Assembly (NCBI GenBank): GCA_946414395.1
Contig: CAMKOE010000012.1
Coordinates: forward strand, 1 to 63,293
From: an uncultured Porphyromonadaceae bacterium
GTDB lineage: Bacteria; Bacteroidota; Bacteroidia; Bacteroidales; Muribaculaceae
DNA length: 63,293 nt
Reading direction: 5' to 3'
A program made the translations under genes and the position numbers. The notes under the pieces were generated by a model. It saw only the letters and a list, made by a program, of their open reading frames with translations. It had not been told where the DNA came from and did not search any database. Below, one piece after another: positions 15,477 to 24,689 of this stretch; position 1 is the first letter of the stretch, and every line of letters begins with the position of its first letter.

Positions 15477-17465
15477 ATGGCTAAAAAGAATGACAAAGCA
15501 GTGACCGACTATGGCTTCGTGCGCGTTGCCGCTGTTGTGCCCCAGGTCAATGTCGCCGACGTTGAGGGCAATGTGACTCACATGGTCGAGAGTCTGGATG
15601 ATGCGGTAGCGGCTGGTGCCCACATCGTTGTGTTCCCCGAGTTGTGCTTGACGGGATACACCTGCGGTGACTTGTTTGGCAACGAACTGCTGCTGGATGC
15701 CGCCGAGCAGGCACTTGTCTTGCTGTGTGAACGCTACAAGGATGAGCCCGTGATGGCTGTCGTGGGTGCACCGTTGCGGTGCAGCGGCCACTTGTTCAAT
15801 TGCGCCGTCGTCATCAATGGCGGCAGCATGTGGGTTGTCCCCAAGACCTATATCCCCAACTACAAGGAGTTTTACGAGAAACGCTGGTTCACGACCAGCA
15901 ATATCACCGCCATTGCAGGCAAGGACAGCATCATGGTGGGGGGCGAGGCTGTGCCCTTTGGCACCCACATGATATTTGAGGCTGGACGCGCCCGTGTCGC
16001 TGTTGAGATCTGTGAGGACCTGTGGGTGCCCGCACCTCCCAGCAGCATCGCAGCCATCAACGGTGCCAATGTGATTGTGAACCTGTCGGCCAGCAATGAA
16101 CTCATCGGCAAGCACACCTACCTGATGGACCTCATCAAGCACCAGAGCGCCCATTGCATCGCAGCCTATGTCTATGCTTCATGCGGCTACGGCGAATCGA
16201 CGACCGACCTCGTTTTTGGCGGCAATGCCGTCATCGCCGAGAATGGAAAGATGCTCGCCGAGGGGCAGCGCTTCACTGCCCAGCCGCAGATGTCCATCGC
16301 CGATATCGATATCCAGGCCCTGGAGAATGAGCGCCGCGTCAACGGCAGTTTTGCCGACAGCATGGTTCAGTTCGGCACGCCATTTGACCGCATCGACATG
16401 ACGGTTGCCGCGCCCCTGGACTATGAGGAGCAGGAGTTGCGCCGCCCCGTGCGCCGTCTGCCGTTTGTCCCCGCTGGGGATGACCGCCTCAATGCCCGTT
16501 GCGAGGAAATTATCGCCATCCAGACCGAGGGCCTCATGCGCCGACTGCAGTTCACGGGCATTCCCGCTATTGTCGTCGGCGTGTCGGGAGGACTTGACTC
16601 GACGCTGGCCCTGCTGGTGGCCGTGAAGGCCTATGACCGCATGGGCCGTGACCGCAAGGACATCCATGCCATCACCATGCCCGGCTTTGGCACGACCGAC
16701 CGCACCTACAGCAATGCCTGTGCCATGGTGCGTTCGTTAGGCGTGACGCTGCACGAGATCAGCATTGCGGCTGCCGTGACACAGCACTTCCAGGACATCG
16801 GCCATGACGCCAGCAACCATGACGTGACCTATGAGAACAGCCAGGCGCGAGAGCGCACCCAGATACTCATGGACTACTCCAACAAGGTGAACGGCCTCGT
16901 GCTGGGCACGGGCGACCTGTCGGAACTGGCATTGGGTTGGGCTACCTACAATGGTGACCACATGTCGATGTACAACGTGAACGTGAGCATCCCCAAGACG
17001 CTGGTGCGCCACCTGGTGCGCTGGTTTGCCTCGTCACTGGATGATGGCAGCAAGGCCGGCAAGACAATTCACGACACGCTGATCGACGTGCTGGATACCC
17101 CCATCAGCCCCGAGTTGACTCCCGCCGGTAAGGATGGACAGATCCTGCAGGTTACCGAGGACATCGTGGGACCCTATGAGTTGCACGATTTCTTCCTGTT
17201 CAACATGCTGCGCTACGGCTTCACTCCTGCCAAACTCTATCTGCTGGCCCGCAAGGCGTTCCAGGGCGAGTATGACAACGCCACCATCAAGAAGTGGTTG
17301 CGCACGTTTGTCAAGCGTTTCTTCTCCCAGCAGTTCAAGCGCTCGTGTCTGCCCGACGGGCCCAAGGTGGGCAGTGTCTCCCTGTCGCCCCGCGGCGACT
17401 GGCGTATGCCCAGCGATGCGTCTTCTAGACTGTGGATTGCCCAGTGTGACCAGTTACCGGAATAA
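15477..17465 (+). CDS. nadE: glutamine-dependent NAD+ synthetase
   Basis: This enzyme converts deamido-NAD+ to NAD+ using ATP and ammonia released from glutamine, the last step of NAD synthesis. The N-terminal nitrilase-type glutaminase carries the Glu-Lys-Cys triad in FPELCLTGY, PKTYIPNYKEFYE and VAVEICEDLW. The C-terminal synthetase has the pyrophosphate loop VVGVSGGLDSTLAL near residue 365, then LGTGDLSELALGW. The 662-residue length matches the fused two-domain form. The gene stands alone with its own -7 box upstream and an AT-rich spacer downstream. Confidence 0.96.
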   Translation: MAKKNDKAVTDYGFVRVAAVVPQVNVADVEGNVTHMVESLDDAVAAGAHIVVFPELCLTGYTCGDLFGNELLLDAAEQALVLLCERYKDEPVMAVVGAPLRCSGHLFNCAVVINGGSMWVVPKTYIPNYKEFYEKRWFTTSNITAIAGKDSIMVGGEAVPFGTHMIFEAGRARVAVEICEDLWVPAPPSSIAAINGANVIVNLSASNELIGKHTYLMDLIKHQSAHCIAAYVYASCGYGESTTDLVFGGNAVIAENGKMLAEGQRFTAQPQMSIADIDIQALENERRVNGSFADSMVQFGTPFDRIDMTVAAPLDYEEQELRRPVRRLPFVPAGDDRLNARCEEIIAIQTEGLMRRLQFTGIPAIVVGVSGGLDSTLALLVAVKAYDRMGRDRKDIHAITMPGFGTTDRTYSNACAMVRSLGVTLHEISIAAAVTQHFQDIGHDASNHDVTYENSQARERTQILMDYSNKVNGLVLGTGDLSELALGWATYNGDHMSMYNVNVSIPKTLVRHLVRWFASSLDDGSKAGKTIHDTLIDVLDTPISPELTPAGKDGQILQVTEDIVGPYELHDFFLFNMLRYGFTPAKLYLLARKAFQGEYDNATIKKWLRTFVKRFFSQQFKRSCLPDGPKVGSVSLSPRGDWRMPSDASSRLWIAQCDQLPE

Positions 17466-17535
17466 TCTTTTTTAACTCGGCAGGTCACGATAATGGCATA
17501 ATACTTGTAGCGACAGGCTACAATCAACTGAGCGA

Positions 17536-20500
17536 ATGAATTTCTCAAGGGGAACATACAATGTGCTGCGCAGTGTGGTGGTTACCGCACTGGTGGCCGT
17601 TATCGGCCTGTTCGCGCTGGCCTACCTGCTGCTGCCGCTGCCGGCTGTGCAGGAACGCTTGTGCCGTGAGGGTGAAAAAGCCTTGAGTGAATACTTGAAT
17701 ACCAAGGTGGCCATCGGCTCGGTGTCGATCACGCCGTTCAACCAACTGGAACTCGGCGATGTGCTCATCAATGACCAGCAGGGGGATTCGCTGCTCTGCA
17801 TCGACAAGTTGGGGGCGGGTATCAGCCTGAGGGATCTGATTGCCGACCGCCGCATTGTCGTCACCTATGGCGAAATTATCGGCCTGAGCGGCCATGTGAC
17901 ACGTCCCGACAAGGACAGCCCCACCAACATGCAGTTCATCATCGATGCCTTCAAGCCCAAGGATGACGGGCCGGCCAAGCCATTTGATGTCGTGGTGAAG
18001 ACTGTGGTGGTGCGGCGCTCGGCGTTGACCTATGACGTGCTGGATCAACCCCGTACCCCTGGAAAATTTAATATTAATCACCTGGACGTGAGGGGTCTGC
18101 GTGCCGACTTGTCATTGCCGGGCCTCAAGAACAATGACTTTGACGTGAGGGTCAAGCGTCTCTCGTTTGATGAGGGAAGCGGATTCTCGCTCAAGCGCTT
18201 GTCAACCGATGCCCATATCACCGACAATGCCTTGGATATCAAGAATATCAAGGTGCAGTTGCCGGGCAGTGACATCAGGCTGGACGACATCCGTCTGGAA
18301 TATTCATCTCTCAAGAATTTGGGCAGTGAGTTGGCACACATGCCATTGCGGGTGAGCACACCCGGCAGCACGGTCACGCCCGCCGACCTCGCGGCCTTTG
18401 TGCCTCAACTCAAGTCCTTCAACGATCCGCTGAATGTCGCTGCCACTGTTGTGCGCGACAATGACCGCATCGATGTACCTGTCCTGAATGTCAACACCCG
18501 TGACGGTAGCCTGTCGCTTGCCGCTCATGGCGGCGCCCGCCTGCCCAGCGAGGGCGGCTATTATTCTCTGGATCTGGACCATGTGTCCTTGTCCTCGACT
18601 ACGGGCCGGCTATCGCAATTGACCAGCCTCATTCCTGGCCTGTCGCCACAGGCACGTGACATCATCGCCCGTTGTGGCAACATGAGTGTTGACGGGGAAA
18701 TGCACAGCACCCCTACCAATACGACCTTTAACGGCCGCGTGGGTACATCCCTGGGCAATGCCGACCTTAACGGTACCCTGTCTCAACATGATGGCGCCAG
18801 CCGGTTCAACGGTCATGTCAAGACCGATGGCCTGCACTTGGGCACCCTGCTTGACAAGCGCGACATGCTCGACCAGGTGGCGATTGACGCCCAGGTGGAT
18901 GCCTTGATGCGCGGCAGTGATGTCTCGGGCCACCTGCAGGGGCACATCCCGTTTGTGGACTTCAAGGGCGCACGCTATCACGACATCACAGCCGATGTGG
19001 ACAAGCAGGGCAATGATTACGTGGGCACACTGGTGATGAATGACCCCAATGGGCGCATCTCCCTTGATGGCAAGGCCGTTATCGACGGCGCCAACTCAAC
19101 CTATGACTTTGATGTCACGACCCAGGGGCTTAACTTGGCCCGTCTGGGAATCAGTGACAAGTATCCTAACCACAGGCTCAACGCCACGGCCAGCGCTTCG
19201 TTTTGGGGCAACTCGGTGGATAATGCGTCAGGACATCTCGAGGTCAATGACTTTGCCTTTATCGACAGCCATAACCAGGGGTTGAAATTCAACCGCCTGC
19301 AACTCAATGCCGACAATAATGGCATCGACAAGGTGATCAGCATCGAGAGTGACCACCTGGACGGCTTCGTGTCCGGCCAGTATGATTTCAAGACGATAGT
19401 TCCCACCGTCAAGCACATGCTGGCGAGGGCTTTCCCGCAATACTTTGGCGATTATGCCGACTATCGTCACGACGGCGAGCCTAACGACGTGAGACTCAAT
19501 CTCGTCATCAATCCCGATGAGACCTTGCACCAGATGCACAACCTGCCCTTCAAGTTGGCCTATAGGACCATTGTCGAGGCCAACCTGAGCGAGAGGGACA
19601 CTACCTTTGACCTGGTAGTGGATGCCCCGCTGATTGTGCAGGGCAGCAACAAGGTCATCGAGCAGACACGCCTGCTGGTGGAACTCGACAGCGCCACCAA
19701 CAGGCTGGTCCTGAACGCCCAGTCGCGTTACCCGGCCAAGAAGGGCATGATCGACCTCAACCTGGATGCCAGCGGTCAGGACAACCGATTTGACGCCAAC
19801 CTGGCTTGGCGACTGCCCCAGGAGCATGACTTCCACGGCAATCTCAATCTGAACGGTATGCTGGACCGCGGCTCGGCTGGCGGCCTGAAGGCCGATATCG
19901 ACATCAATCCCTCCCAACTGGTGTTTAATGACACAATCTGGGCCGTGGAGAAGGGCCATATCGGCATCGACAATGACGTGATCACAGTCGAGAATGTGGC
20001 TGGCGGCCGTGGTGACCAGTTTATCCAGATCAACGGCAAGATCTCGCATGATCCCGATGACGAATTGTGCCTGCAGATGAACGACATGAATCTGGATTAC
20101 GTGTTCGAGACGCTGGCCATCGACCACGTGGACTTTGGCGGCAGGGCCACCAGCAAGGTCTATGCCAGTGACCTGCTCTCGGGTGCGCCTCGGCTCTATA
20201 CGCCCAGCCTTTTCATCAAGAACATCTCCTATAATGGCGCTGTCATGGGCGATATCGACATTCAGGCATCGTTTGACAACGAGTCGCGCGGTGTGCTGGT
20301 CAGCGGTGACATCGCCCAGCCCAACGGGCGTCACAGCACGCTCGACGGCGGCATCTATATCGCCGACGATTCCCTCTACATCGAGTTTGACACCGACCAT
20401 GCCAATGTGGCGTTCCTGAAGCCCTACATGGAAGCCTTCACCAGCGATGTCCAGGGCGAGATGTCGGGCAAGGCGATATTGTTCGGCAATTTCCACACCA

Positions 20501-22158
20501 TCAATCTCGAGGGTGACATTGTGGCTGACTCCATCCGCTTCTTCCTGGACTATGTCAACTGCTACTACACGGCGTCCGACGTGCCCATCCACATCATTCC
20601 CGACTATATTGAGTTCAGCGACGTTCCCATTCACGACCGCGAGGGGCACGAGGCCAAGTTGGGCGGCTGGCTCAAGCACGATGCCTTCCACAGGCCCGAG
20701 TTCAATTTCGCGATTACCGATGCCCGCAACTTCCTTAGTTACGACACCAATCCGTCGATTAACCCCGACTGGTATGGCACCATCTATGGCAACGGCGCGT
20801 GCTTTGTCGAGGGAGGGCCCGGCATCGTCCAGATCAGGGTCAACATGACGTCGGCTCCCAGGAGCAAGTTCACACTGGTCATGAGCGACACCAAGGAGGC
20901 CGATACCTATAATTTCATCACCTTCCGCGACCGTGACGAGATGAACAAGCCCGTCATCAAGCAGGAAGTGGACTCGATAGACTGGGTATTGAGCCAGTTG
21001 AAGCAACAGGTGCAGCAGGAGGAGAATTCCGAGCCCAGCGCCTACAGCATTGACCTGCAGGGCGACATCACGCCCGATGTGGACCTGACCGTGGTCATGG
21101 ACCCCGTCGGCGGAGACCGCATCAAGGCCACGGGCAGCGGCCACATGAGACTGACCTATAACAACAACGGCGAACTGGAGACCTACGGCAAGTACACGCT
21201 CGACAAGGGTACCTACAACTTCACGCTCCAGGATGTCATCATCAAGGACTTCACCATCCGCGACGGCAGCAGCATCAGTTTCCAGGGAGACCCCTATGCC
21301 GCGGTGCTCGACCTGGAGGCCGTGTATTCGTTGAATGCCAACATCCGGGACCTGGATGAGTCCTTCGGCACCGACCGCGAACTGAACCGCACCAATGTGC
21401 CTGTTCACGCCCTGTTGCGGGCCAAGGGTATCATCAGCCAGCCGGACATCTCGTTTGACCTGGAATTCCCGTCATTGACCTCCGATGCCTATCACAAGGT
21501 GAAGAGCATCGTCAGCACCGACGAGATGATGAATCGCCAGATCATTTACCTGCTGGCGCTCAACCGCTTCTATACGCCCGAGTATATGCCTGGCAGCACC
21601 ACCGCTAACCAGAACGAGTTCATCACCTCGGTGGCCTCATCGACCATTGCGGGACAGTTGAGCAGCATCCTGGGCAAGATGAGTGACAACCTGTCTATCG
21701 CGCCCAATTTCCGCACCGATAAGGGTGACTTCAGCGATGTGGAGGTGGATGTGGCATTGTCGAGCCAGTTGCTCAATAACCGCCTGTTGCTCAACGGCAA
21801 CTTCGGTTATCGCGACAACACCTATAACACGACCAATACCAACTTTATTGGTGACTTTGACCTGGAGTACCTGTTGAACAACAGGGGCACCATCAGGCTC
21901 AAGGCCTATAATCACTTCAACGATCAGAACTACTACCAGCGCAGTGCGTTGACGACCCAGGGCGTGGGCATCCTGTGGAAACACGATTTCGACAAGCCGC
22001 GTCGCAAACCATTGATCGAAATTAATTCCCGTCGTGATACTCTTCCCAAGCGTGACCCCTCGTCACGCAGTGGGCAGGACAGCAGCGTGCGTCAGCCGGT
22101 GCCCATGGTGACCCTGCGCCCGTCGCAGCACGACATTAAACCCACAGGAGGCCAATGA
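17536..22158 (+). CDS. tamB: TamB-like translocation/assembly module protein (DUF490)
   Basis: The 1540-residue protein has one N-terminal membrane anchor (VVVTALVAVIGLFALAYLLL) followed by long beta-rich AsmA/TamB-type repeats. The conserved C-terminal DUF490 domain is in the last 400 residues (ATGSGHMRLTYNNNGELETY, then LASSTIAGQLSSILGKM and NFGYRDNTYNTTN). TamB proteins span the periplasm as a hydrophobic groove and carry phospholipids or help insert outer-membrane proteins. In Proteobacteria the partner is TamA; none is adjacent here. Instead the stop codon overlaps the start of a DUF4421 beta-barrel gene by 4 bases, which marks that protein as a candidate partner. Length and layout agree with Bacteroidota homologues. 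Confidence 0.9.
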   Translation: MNFSRGTYNVLRSVVVTALVAVIGLFALAYLLLPLPAVQERLCREGEKALSEYLNTKVAIGSVSITPFNQLELGDVLINDQQGDSLLCIDKLGAGISLRDLIADRRIVVTYGEIIGLSGHVTRPDKDSPTNMQFIIDAFKPKDDGPAKPFDVVVKTVVVRRSALTYDVLDQPRTPGKFNINHLDVRGLRADLSLPGLKNNDFDVRVKRLSFDEGSGFSLKRLSTDAHITDNALDIKNIKVQLPGSDIRLDDIRLEYSSLKNLGSELAHMPLRVSTPGSTVTPADLAAFVPQLKSFNDPLNVAATVVRDNDRIDVPVLNVNTRDGSLSLAAHGGARLPSEGGYYSLDLDHVSLSSTTGRLSQLTSLIPGLSPQARDIIARCGNMSVDGEMHSTPTNTTFNGRVGTSLGNADLNGTLSQHDGASRFNGHVKTDGLHLGTLLDKRDMLDQVAIDAQVDALMRGSDVSGHLQGHIPFVDFKGARYHDITADVDKQGNDYVGTLVMNDPNGRISLDGKAVIDGANSTYDFDVTTQGLNLARLGISDKYPNHRLNATASASFWGNSVDNASGHLEVNDFAFIDSHNQGLKFNRLQLNADNNGIDKVISIESDHLDGFVSGQYDFKTIVPTVKHMLARAFPQYFGDYADYRHDGEPNDVRLNLVINPDETLHQMHNLPFKLAYRTIVEANLSERDTTFDLVVDAPLIVQGSNKVIEQTRLLVELDSATNRLVLNAQSRYPAKKGMIDLNLDASGQDNRFDANLAWRLPQEHDFHGNLNLNGMLDRGSAGGLKADIDINPSQLVFNDTIWAVEKGHIGIDNDVITVENVAGGRGDQFIQINGKISHDPDDELCLQMNDMNLDYVFETLAIDHVDFGGRATSKVYASDLLSGAPRLYTPSLFIKNISYNGAVMGDIDIQASFDNESRGVLVSGDIAQPNGRHSTLDGGIYIADDSLYIEFDTDHANVAFLKPYMEAFTSDVQGEMSGKAILFGNFHTINLEGDIVADSIRFFLDYVNCYYTASDVPIHIIPDYIEFSDVPIHDREGHEAKLGGWLKHDAFHRPEFNFAITDARNFLSYDTNPSINPDWYGTIYGNGACFVEGGPGIVQIRVNMTSAPRSKFTLVMSDTKEADTYNFITFRDRDEMNKPVIKQEVDSIDWVLSQLKQQVQQEENSEPSAYSIDLQGDITPDVDLTVVMDPVGGDRIKATGSGHMRLTYNNNGELETYGKYTLDKGTYNFTLQDVIIKDFTIRDGSSISFQGDPYAAVLDLEAVYSLNANIRDLDESFGTDRELNRTNVPVHALLRAKGIISQPDISFDLEFPSLTSDAYHKVKSIVSTDEMMNRQIIYLLALNRFYTPEYMPGSTTANQNEFITSVASSTIAGQLSSILGKMSDNLSIAPNFRTDKGDFSDVEVDVALSSQLLNNRLLLNGNFGYRDNTYNTTNTNFIGDFDLEYLLNNRGTIRLKAYNHFNDQNYYQRSALTTQGVGILWKHDFDKPRRKPLIEINSRRDTLPKRDPSSRSGQDSSVRQPVPMVTLRPSQHDIKPTGGQ

Positions 22159-23342
22159 TGAAGCGTTTTCTCATATCTCTAGTCGTATCTCTGGTGGCTT
22201 CACTGGCCTGGTGTTCTACAACAGCCGCATGGCCGCTCGACCTGGAGTCCATCGACAGTGTCGCGTTGCCCGTGGACAGCGTTTCGCTCAGGTTGGACAG
22301 TGTAGCCGTCGAGATGGATAGCGTCGTTGGCAAGAAACACTGGAAGAAGGTGATCTTGCGCCGCGGATGGAGCATCAACGACACGACCATCAAGTATCCA
22401 CGGGTGATGGATTTCGGTTTCAGGGCCTATCGATGGCTCAATCATGCCCTCAACTACTATGACACGGCCTATGTGGTCAATCCCGGCAAGACCAGCGGCA
22501 AGAGGTGGAAAATCATGCTCAAGAACAACAACTGGCTGGACTTCTATTCAGGGCACCTGAGCGAGTGGCGTTCCTATGTGCAGATGAACAGTGACGTTAC
22601 TTCGTTGTTCGGTTTCCAGATATGCGGCATGGGCCTCAGTGTTTCCTACATGTTCAACGTGCGTGACCTGCTGGCTGGCAAGTTTATCCATAACCGCCGC
22701 CTGCAGTTCTCAATGACCACGTCACGCTTTTTCATTGAGGGCTATTACCGCAAGAACGACGAGAGCACAGTTCACCTCTATCGACTCGGCCCCTGGGTGG
22801 GCGACCAAATCTTCTCCGGCCTTAAAAGTGAGAGTTACGGCCTGGATGCCTACTACATCTTTAACCATACCCATTATAGCCAAGCCGCGGCCTACAGTTT
22901 CTCCAAGTATCAGAAGCGCAGTTCCGGCTCCCTGCTTGGCGGCATCTACTTGAGCCATCAGGATATTGTCATGGACATGAGCAAACTGCCCAACGAGATG
23001 ATCAAGTACTTGCCCGACGAGATGAAGGATTACCGTTTCCGTTATCGCGACATTGGAGTGATGGTGGGTTATGGCTACAGTTGGGTGTTCCACCATGGCT
23101 GGCTCTATAACATCACGGTAGTGCCCAGCATCGGCTACCGTCACAGTTTCCCCAATTCCATTGAGGGTAAACGCTCGCTCCTGTCAACCAACCTCAACGG
23201 ACGCATGGCGCTGGTGCGTACGGCCGGCAACTTCTTCTATGCCCTTACCCTCAACCATGAGGGACACTGGTACCAGAGCAGGATGCACAGTTTCTACAGC
23301 AGTTACAACAACATGGAGTTGACTGCAGGCTTCCGTTTCTAG
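22155..23342 (+). CDS. DUF4421 outer-membrane protein
   Basis: The 395-residue protein has a signal peptide (MMKRFLISLVVSLVASLAWC), then four heptads of the form x-D-S-V-x-x-x at residues about 32-59. A beta-rich domain matching DUF4421 follows (KISGKRWKIML-like segment, YGLDAYYIFNHTHYSQAAAY, VGYGYSWVFHHGWLYNIT). It ends in Phe (LTAGFRF), typical of outer-membrane barrels. Function is unknown. The 4-base overlap with tamB implies translational coupling, so I infer that the two work together at the outer membrane. The heptads could form a short coiled or extended linker into the periplasm. Confidence 0.75.
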   Translation: MMKRFLISLVVSLVASLAWCSTTAAWPLDLESIDSVALPVDSVSLRLDSVAVEMDSVVGKKHWKKVILRRGWSINDTTIKYPRVMDFGFRAYRWLNHALNYYDTAYVVNPGKTSGKRWKIMLKNNNWLDFYSGHLSEWRSYVQMNSDVTSLFGFQICGMGLSVSYMFNVRDLLAGKFIHNRRLQFSMTTSRFFIEGYYRKNDESTVHLYRLGPWVGDQIFSGLKSESYGLDAYYIFNHTHYSQAAAYSFSKYQKRSSGSLLGGIYLSHQDIVMDMSKLPNEMIKYLPDEMKDYRFRYRDIGVMVGYGYSWVFHHGWLYNITVVPSIGYRHSFPNSIEGKRSLLSTNLNGRMALVRTAGNFFYALTLNHEGHWYQSRMHSFYSSYNNMELTAGFRF

Positions 23343-23372
23343 ACAATTTACAACTTAAAACTAACAACTATA

Positions 23373-24389
23373 ATGAGTGTAACGATATTAGGAATTGAGT
23401 CGTCGTGCGACGACACGTCGGCAGCGGTGTTGCGCGACACCGTGCTGCTCAGTAACGTCATCGCGAGCCAGCGTGTGCATGAGGCCTATGGTGGCGTGGT
23501 ACCCGAGTTGGCGTCGCGGGCCCATCAGCAGAACATCGTGCCCGTCGTGAGCGAGGCCATCCGCCAAGCGGGCATCGACCGCAAGGACATCGACGCCATC
23601 GCCTTCACGCGCGGACCGGGCCTGCCCGGCTCGCTGCATGTGGGCACCTCGTTTGCCAAGGGCCTGGCCCTCGCGCTCGACATCCCCCTGGTCGATGTCA
23701 ACCACCTGCACGGCCATGTGCTGTCCCACTTTGTCAAGGAGGCCCCCGATACCCAGGTGCCCGACTTCCCCTACTTGTGCCTGCTCATCAGCGGTGGCAA
23801 CAGCCAGATCATCAAGGTGAATTCTCCCCGTGATATGGAGGTGTTGGGCCAGACCATCGACGATGCCGCGGGCGAGGCCTTCGACAAGTGTGCCAAGGTC
23901 ATGGGCCTGCCTTACCCCGGTGGACCCGTCATCGACCGCCTGGCCAGTGAGGGCAATGACAAGGCTTTCAAGTTCGCCAAGCCCCATGTGGATGGCTATA
24001 ACTACAGTTTCAGCGGCCTGAAGACATCGTTCCTCTACACCCTGCGCGATGCGTTGAAGGAGAATCCCGATTTTATCGAGCAGAACAAGGCCGACCTGGC
24101 TGCCTCGCTGCAGCGCACCATCATCGAGATACTCATGGACAAGTTTGGCCGCGCCATCAAGGACACCGGCATCAAGACCATCGCCATTGGCGGCGGCGTG
24201 TCGGCCAACAGCGGCATGCGTGCCGCCGTCGAGGATTATGCCCGCCGGCACCGCCTGCAGGCCTTCATCCCCAAGCGCGTCTTCACCACCGACAACGCCG
24301 CCATGATCGCCATCGCCGGCCACTACAAGTACCTGGCAGGCGACTTCTGCGACATCACCGCGCCCCCCTTCCAGCGCGTCGTCATTTAG
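23373..24389 (+). CDS. tsaD: tRNA N6-adenosine threonylcarbamoyltransferase
   Basis: TsaD transfers the threonylcarbamoyl group to A37 of ANN-decoding tRNAs, acting with TsaB and TsaE. The ASKHA-fold protein begins VTILGIESSCDDTSAAVL. It carries the metal-binding histidines in VNHLHGHVLSHF near residue 112, the nucleotide-binding LLISGGNSQII near 138, and AIGGGVSANSGMR near 272. The 338-residue length is normal. It starts 30 bases after the DUF4421 gene across a TTAAAAC-rich spacer. Partner genes are not in the window. All signature residues are intact. Confidence 0.97.
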   Translation: MSVTILGIESSCDDTSAAVLRDTVLLSNVIASQRVHEAYGGVVPELASRAHQQNIVPVVSEAIRQAGIDRKDIDAIAFTRGPGLPGSLHVGTSFAKGLALALDIPLVDVNHLHGHVLSHFVKEAPDTQVPDFPYLCLLISGGNSQIIKVNSPRDMEVLGQTIDDAAGEAFDKCAKVMGLPYPGGPVIDRLASEGNDKAFKFAKPHVDGYNYSFSGLKTSFLYTLRDALKENPDFIEQNKADLAASLQRTIIEILMDKFGRAIKDTGIKTIAIGGGVSANSGMRAAVEDYARRHRLQAFIPKRVFTTDNAAMIAIAGHYKYLAGDFCDITAPPFQRVVI

Positions 24390-24422
24390 GAAACCTCAAG
24401 CGCTCCTTGGGGTGGTAAATGC

Positions 24423-24521
24423 CTACTTGCGGAATTTCCTGCCGTTTTGTATATAGATATGGCCTTCAATCATGTGTTGCGGAGCAACGCGGAGCCCTTG
24501 CAGGTCATAGATAGTGTTGTC
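24423..24521 (-). pseudogene. remnant of a secreted protein's Por-type C-terminal tail
   Basis: The minus strand encodes IYDLQGLRV, then IYIQNGRKFRK and a stop. This is the closing segment seen in many secreted Bacteroidales proteins with a C-terminal sorting-like domain (YDLQGRRV...GLYIVNGKK). Nothing upstream in this frame looks like the body of such a protein, so it is best read as the truncated 3' end of a lost gene. The open frame can be extended to 24617 with an ATG, but that part resembles the dispersed motif rather than coding sequence. Confidence 0.5.
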
Positions 24522-24535
24522 GTGCAGGTAAAAAA

Positions 24536-24558
24536 AGGACGGTTTTGATGTAATTTTA
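24536..24558. repeat. dispersed intergenic motif, copy 2
   Basis: AGGACGGTTTTGATGTAATT matches the right half of the motif at 8548-8571 and its flank with one difference across more than 20 bases. The left palindromic arm is missing here. Confidence 0.6.
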
Positions 24559-24689
24559 CTGTAGAAATAGGATAGGATTGTGCCAAAATGTATATGACAC
24601 AACCTGTCTCTATTCATCTATTTGTTTAAGAAAGTAAACGAATAGACGAATCTCCCTCCATATGGTGCTATCTGCTGTGATATAGGCCG

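Noticed and set aside
19228-21408. Long open frame of 726 codons antisense to tamB.
   Set aside because: It mirrors the codon pattern of the TamB gene, has no recognisable domain, and would be repetitive Val/Gly/Asp sequence typical of antisense shadows.
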